From positions 1-39,373 of the forward strand of contig NZ_MWUM01000035.1 of the NCBI RefSeq assembly GCF_002028455.1: a DNA stretch of 39,373 bases, read 5' to 3'. Position 1 is the first letter of the stretch. Each line of letters starts with the position of its first letter. Made by a program: the position numbers and the translations under genes. Positions 37,700 to 39,373 of the stretch are shown here, piece after piece. Source of the DNA: Zoogloea sp. LCSB751. GTDB taxonomy: Bacteria; Pseudomonadota; Gammaproteobacteria; Burkholderiales; Rhodocyclaceae. The notes under the pieces are model-generated. The model had not been told where the DNA came from. It made no database searches and worked only from the letters and a program-made list of their open reading frames with translations.

Positions 37700-38500
37700 A
37701 TGGGGCTACTTGAAGGCAAGGTCGCGCTAATTACTGGCGCGGGAGGTGGTATTGGCAAAGGCATAGCCCGGCGTTTCGTTCGTGAAGGGGCGAAAGTCGT
37801 CATCGCTGAGATCGATGTGGTCAGTGGCGATCAGGTTGCCCGCGAGCTGGTGGAGCTCGGGGGGGAGGCGCTGTTCGTTCATACCGATGTGACGTCGAAG
37901 GTTAGCGTGATTGCTGCCGTTGACACTGCAGCCAGCCACTTCGGCGGGCTGGACATCCTCGTCAATAACGCTTTCGTCCCATCGCCCAACGTGCGCCTCG
38001 AGGACAAGAGTGACGAGATGCTGGAGCGGACGCTCAAATCCACTATTTGGGCATCTTGGTGGGCGATGCAGGCAGCACTTCCACACATGAAACAGCGAGG
38101 GGGCGGCAAGATCGTCAACTTCTACTCCATTGACGTGGAGACGGGGGCTTGGTTGCATGCCGACTACAACACGGCAAAAGCTGGCATTCTGGGCCTAACT
38201 CGCAGCGCCGCGGCCGAGTGGGGGCGCTTCAACATCACCGTCAATGCGATCGCCCCTACAGCCATGGGCGCTACCTTCCATAAGCTGGCGGCAGAGAACC
38301 CCGGCTTTGCCGAGGCCTCCGCTGCGCTCCGCCCTCTCGGACGGAGCGGAGATCCGGAGGCGGACATTGCCCCGGCGGTAGTCTTTCTGGCCAGCGAGTT
38401 GTCCTGCTACATGACCGGTGAGGCCATCCATGTCGATGGAGGACTCCACTTGCCCGGATATAACTCACGCCCGCGGGACGTGGCGGTGCGCGAGTACTGA
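37700..38500 (+). CDS. Short-chain dehydrogenase/reductase (SDR)
   Basis: This 266-residue classical SDR has TGAGGGIG (13-20) for NAD(P), NNAFVP, catalytic Ser in IVNFYSIDVETG, Tyr-Asn-Thr-Ala-Lys (DYNTAKAGI) and a C-terminal HVDGGLHLPGYNSRP. All catalytic residues are present. ATG 37700 has AAGGATGA upstream (weak). It probably oxidises or reduces a hydroxyl/keto group on the substrate. It comes first in a two-gene unit with TetR, next to operator D, so it may be controlled by that regulator. Confidence 0.93.
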   Translation: MGLLEGKVALITGAGGGIGKGIARRFVREGAKVVIAEIDVVSGDQVARELVELGGEALFVHTDVTSKVSVIAAVDTAASHFGGLDILVNNAFVPSPNVRLEDKSDEMLERTLKSTIWASWWAMQAALPHMKQRGGGKIVNFYSIDVETGAWLHADYNTAKAGILGLTRSAAAEWGRFNITVNAIAPTAMGATFHKLAAENPGFAEASAALRPLGRSGDPEADIAPAVVFLASELSCYMTGEAIHVDGGLHLPGYNSRPRDVAVREY

Positions 38501-38546
38501 GGTGGCTGCCATCACGGGGCGTGGTGCAGTAGGAGTGGGAGGGGGC

Positions 38547-39143
38547 GTGGGGCGCCACAACCGGCGCTCCGAGGAAACCATTGCGGCAATTCTGGCCGCG
38601 ACAGAGGACATCATCCTGCGCTCCGGTTCAGAGCGTGTTTCCATTCTCGAGGTGTGTGAAAGGGCTGAGGTGTCTCGCGGAACCTTCTATCGCTACTTTT
38701 CTTCGCAGGGCGACCTGCTTGACGCTTATTCCCGGCATAAGCGGGACAGGTTCCATGCCGCGTTGCTCGATGCGGCGCAGATCAGTAACGATCCCGATGC
38801 TCGATTCCGCGCTGTGGTGGATTACCTGGAAACCTACCTGGAGAGCGGGCAGGCGAGGCGGTTGCTCAAGATCGCACCAGAATATGCCCTTGGGTTTTTT
38901 TTGCGAATTTTCAACGACTCGGTTCTACGCCTGCAGGATGTGCTTGGCGTCGTCTTCGACGCTTGGGATGAGCGCTTAGGCATCCGCATCGACCGGGAGT
39001 TGGTTTGTGAAATGATGATTCGCTATGTCCTTAGCGAGCTACTAGCACCACGGGGCGCAAGTCCGCGAGAACGCTCTGAGCGCATCGAAGGTCTTGTGCT
39101 GAGCCTTGTGTCGAGGCGTCTCAGTCTTATCCCGAATCTCTGA
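38547..39143 (+). CDS. TetR-family transcriptional regulator
   Basis: I chose GTG 38547, with GGAGG at 38538-38542 and 198 residues; GTG 38535 or 38502 would lengthen the poorly conserved Gly-rich N-terminus. The helix-turn-helix is clear: RRSEETIAAILAATEDIILR, then RVSILEVCERAEVSRGTFYR and YFSSQGDLLDAY. The rest is a helical ligand-binding domain. It lies 46 bp after the SDR and is flanked by two perfect inverted repeats, operator D on the left and operator E on the right. It is the leading candidate regulator of the ACA-N13-TGT regulon; ligand unknown, perhaps an acyl-CoA or ring intermediate. Confidence 0.93.
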   Translation: MGRHNRRSEETIAAILAATEDIILRSGSERVSILEVCERAEVSRGTFYRYFSSQGDLLDAYSRHKRDRFHAALLDAAQISNDPDARFRAVVDYLETYLESGQARRLLKIAPEYALGFFLRIFNDSVLRLQDVLGVVFDAWDERLGIRIDRELVCEMMIRYVLSELLAPRGASPRERSERIEGLVLSLVSRRLSLIPNL

Positions 39144-39291
39144 TGAGTAGCGTTGAGTTCGGTGGTGGGTATGGCGTAACCGCCATCAAACTCTAGAACA
39201 TTAAATTCATTTTTGTTTACTTACAATTTTATCCGTTAAGTATGGGTCTCTCGGCCTAAATAAAGATGCCTTACGCCCACCTTTGATTTTT
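39144..39291. other. Intergenic AT-rich region with a small hairpin
   Basis: After the TetR stop there is a 6-bp hairpin ATGGCG (39171-39176), TAAC, CGCCAT (39181-39186), without a T-run, nested inside GAGTT/AACTC arms (39155-39159, 39189-39193); it may end the TetR transcript weakly. The rest is AT-rich with no open frame of note and leads to operator E. Confidence 0.4.
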
Positions 39292-39322
39292 ATTTAAACA
39301 GAGTTGTATTTTCTGTTTAAAT
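39292..39322. promoter_or_regulatory. Putative operator E (ACA-N13-TGT type), perfect 11-bp arms
   Basis: ATTTAAACAGA (39292-39302), 9-nt spacer, TCTGTTTAAAT (39312-39322): a perfect 11-bp inverted repeat 51 bp from the right edge. The ACAGA-N9-TCTGT core is the same as in operator C. It probably controls a gene starting beyond the window; an open frame from ATG 39328 and a GTG at 39360 with GAGG upstream are candidates, too short to judge. Confidence 0.75.
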
Positions 39323-39373
39323 TGTGCATGATGTTTCCAAGAAATCGAGGCAACGACGAGTGCCCGGCGGCAG

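Noticed and set aside
1..39373. Mobile elements, tRNA genes, CRISPR arrays
   Set aside because: I looked for transposase or integrase motifs, flanking direct repeats, cloverleaf-like sequences and regularly spaced repeats and saw none.

Overview
This 39.4 kb window is high-GC, densely coded DNA from a proteobacterium. My best guess is a betaproteobacterium close to Rhodocyclales (Zoogloea/Azoarcus/Thauera-like) or a resin-acid-degrading gammaproteobacterium. That guess rests on overall gene style (fused indolepyruvate:ferredoxin oxidoreductase, universal stress protein-hemerythrin fusion, FadE/FadA-type beta-oxidation genes), not on a ribosomal marker. No tRNA, rRNA, CRISPR array, insertion sequence or phage gene was seen. 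The window is a catabolic island plus some housekeeping-like genes.

Layout. 1-8.6 kb (+): tail of a thiolase, a carboxymuconolactone-decarboxylase-family protein, glutathione peroxidase and a CDGSH Fe-S protein. Then come a cytochrome P450, an amidohydrolase, a coupled pair of acyl-CoA dehydrogenases, an enoyl-CoA hydratase and a third acyl-CoA dehydrogenase, closed by a terminator. 8.6-11 kb (+): chemoreceptor and GTP cyclohydrolase I. 11-19.5 kb: a LysR regulator (-) diverges from a fused 2-oxoacid:ferredoxin oxidoreductase, acetoacetyl-CoA synthetase and ETF beta/alpha (+), closed by a terminator. 19.5-19.9 kb: a small orphan ORF with its own promoter and leader hairpin. 19.9-26.6 kb (-): IclR regulator, 3Fe-4S/4Fe-4S-type ferredoxin, SDR, extradiol ring-cleavage dioxygenase, fumarylacetoacetase-family enzyme, universal stress-hemerythrin fusion and MFS exporter. 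26.7-29.3 kb (-): Zn-ribbon/OB-fold protein, cysteine-less thiolase-like protein and a tandem-Cache lipoprotein. 29.4-36.8 kb (+): SDR, second fumarylacetoacetase-family enzyme, Rieske dioxygenase alpha and beta subunits, MFS permease, adrenodoxin-type 2Fe-2S ferredoxin, ferredoxin reductase and cytochrome c, closed by a 16-bp-stem terminator. 36.8-39.4 kb: DUF2889 protein (-) divergent from an SDR and a TetR regulator (+).

How it fits together. The inventory (Rieske alpha/beta, extradiol dioxygenase, FAH-family C-C enzymes, P450, ferredoxin of the 3Fe-4S/4Fe-4S class, IclR regulator, MFS permease, SCP2-type thiolase) closely resembles, from memory, the dit cluster for abietane diterpenoid (resin acid) degradation of Pseudomonas abietaniphila. 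A steroid, PAH or other polycyclic substrate cannot be excluded. A plausible flow is: P450 oxygenation, ring dihydroxylation, dehydrogenation, meta cleavage, FAH-type hydrolysis or decarboxylation, then CoA-dependent side-chain and ring degradation by the acyl-CoA dehydrogenases, hydratase and a thiolase-like/OB-fold aldolase. ETF would take electrons from the dehydrogenases.

The most interesting signal is regulatory. Four intergenic regions, and possibly a fifth, carry inverted repeats with the same ACA-N13-TGT geometry. They lie in front of the amidohydrolase, (weakly) the ferredoxin, the DUF35/SDR divergon, the DUF2889/SDR-TetR divergon, and an unseen gene at the right edge. Three of them have perfect arms of 8, 10 and 11 bp. 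This looks like one regulon tying the scattered operons together.
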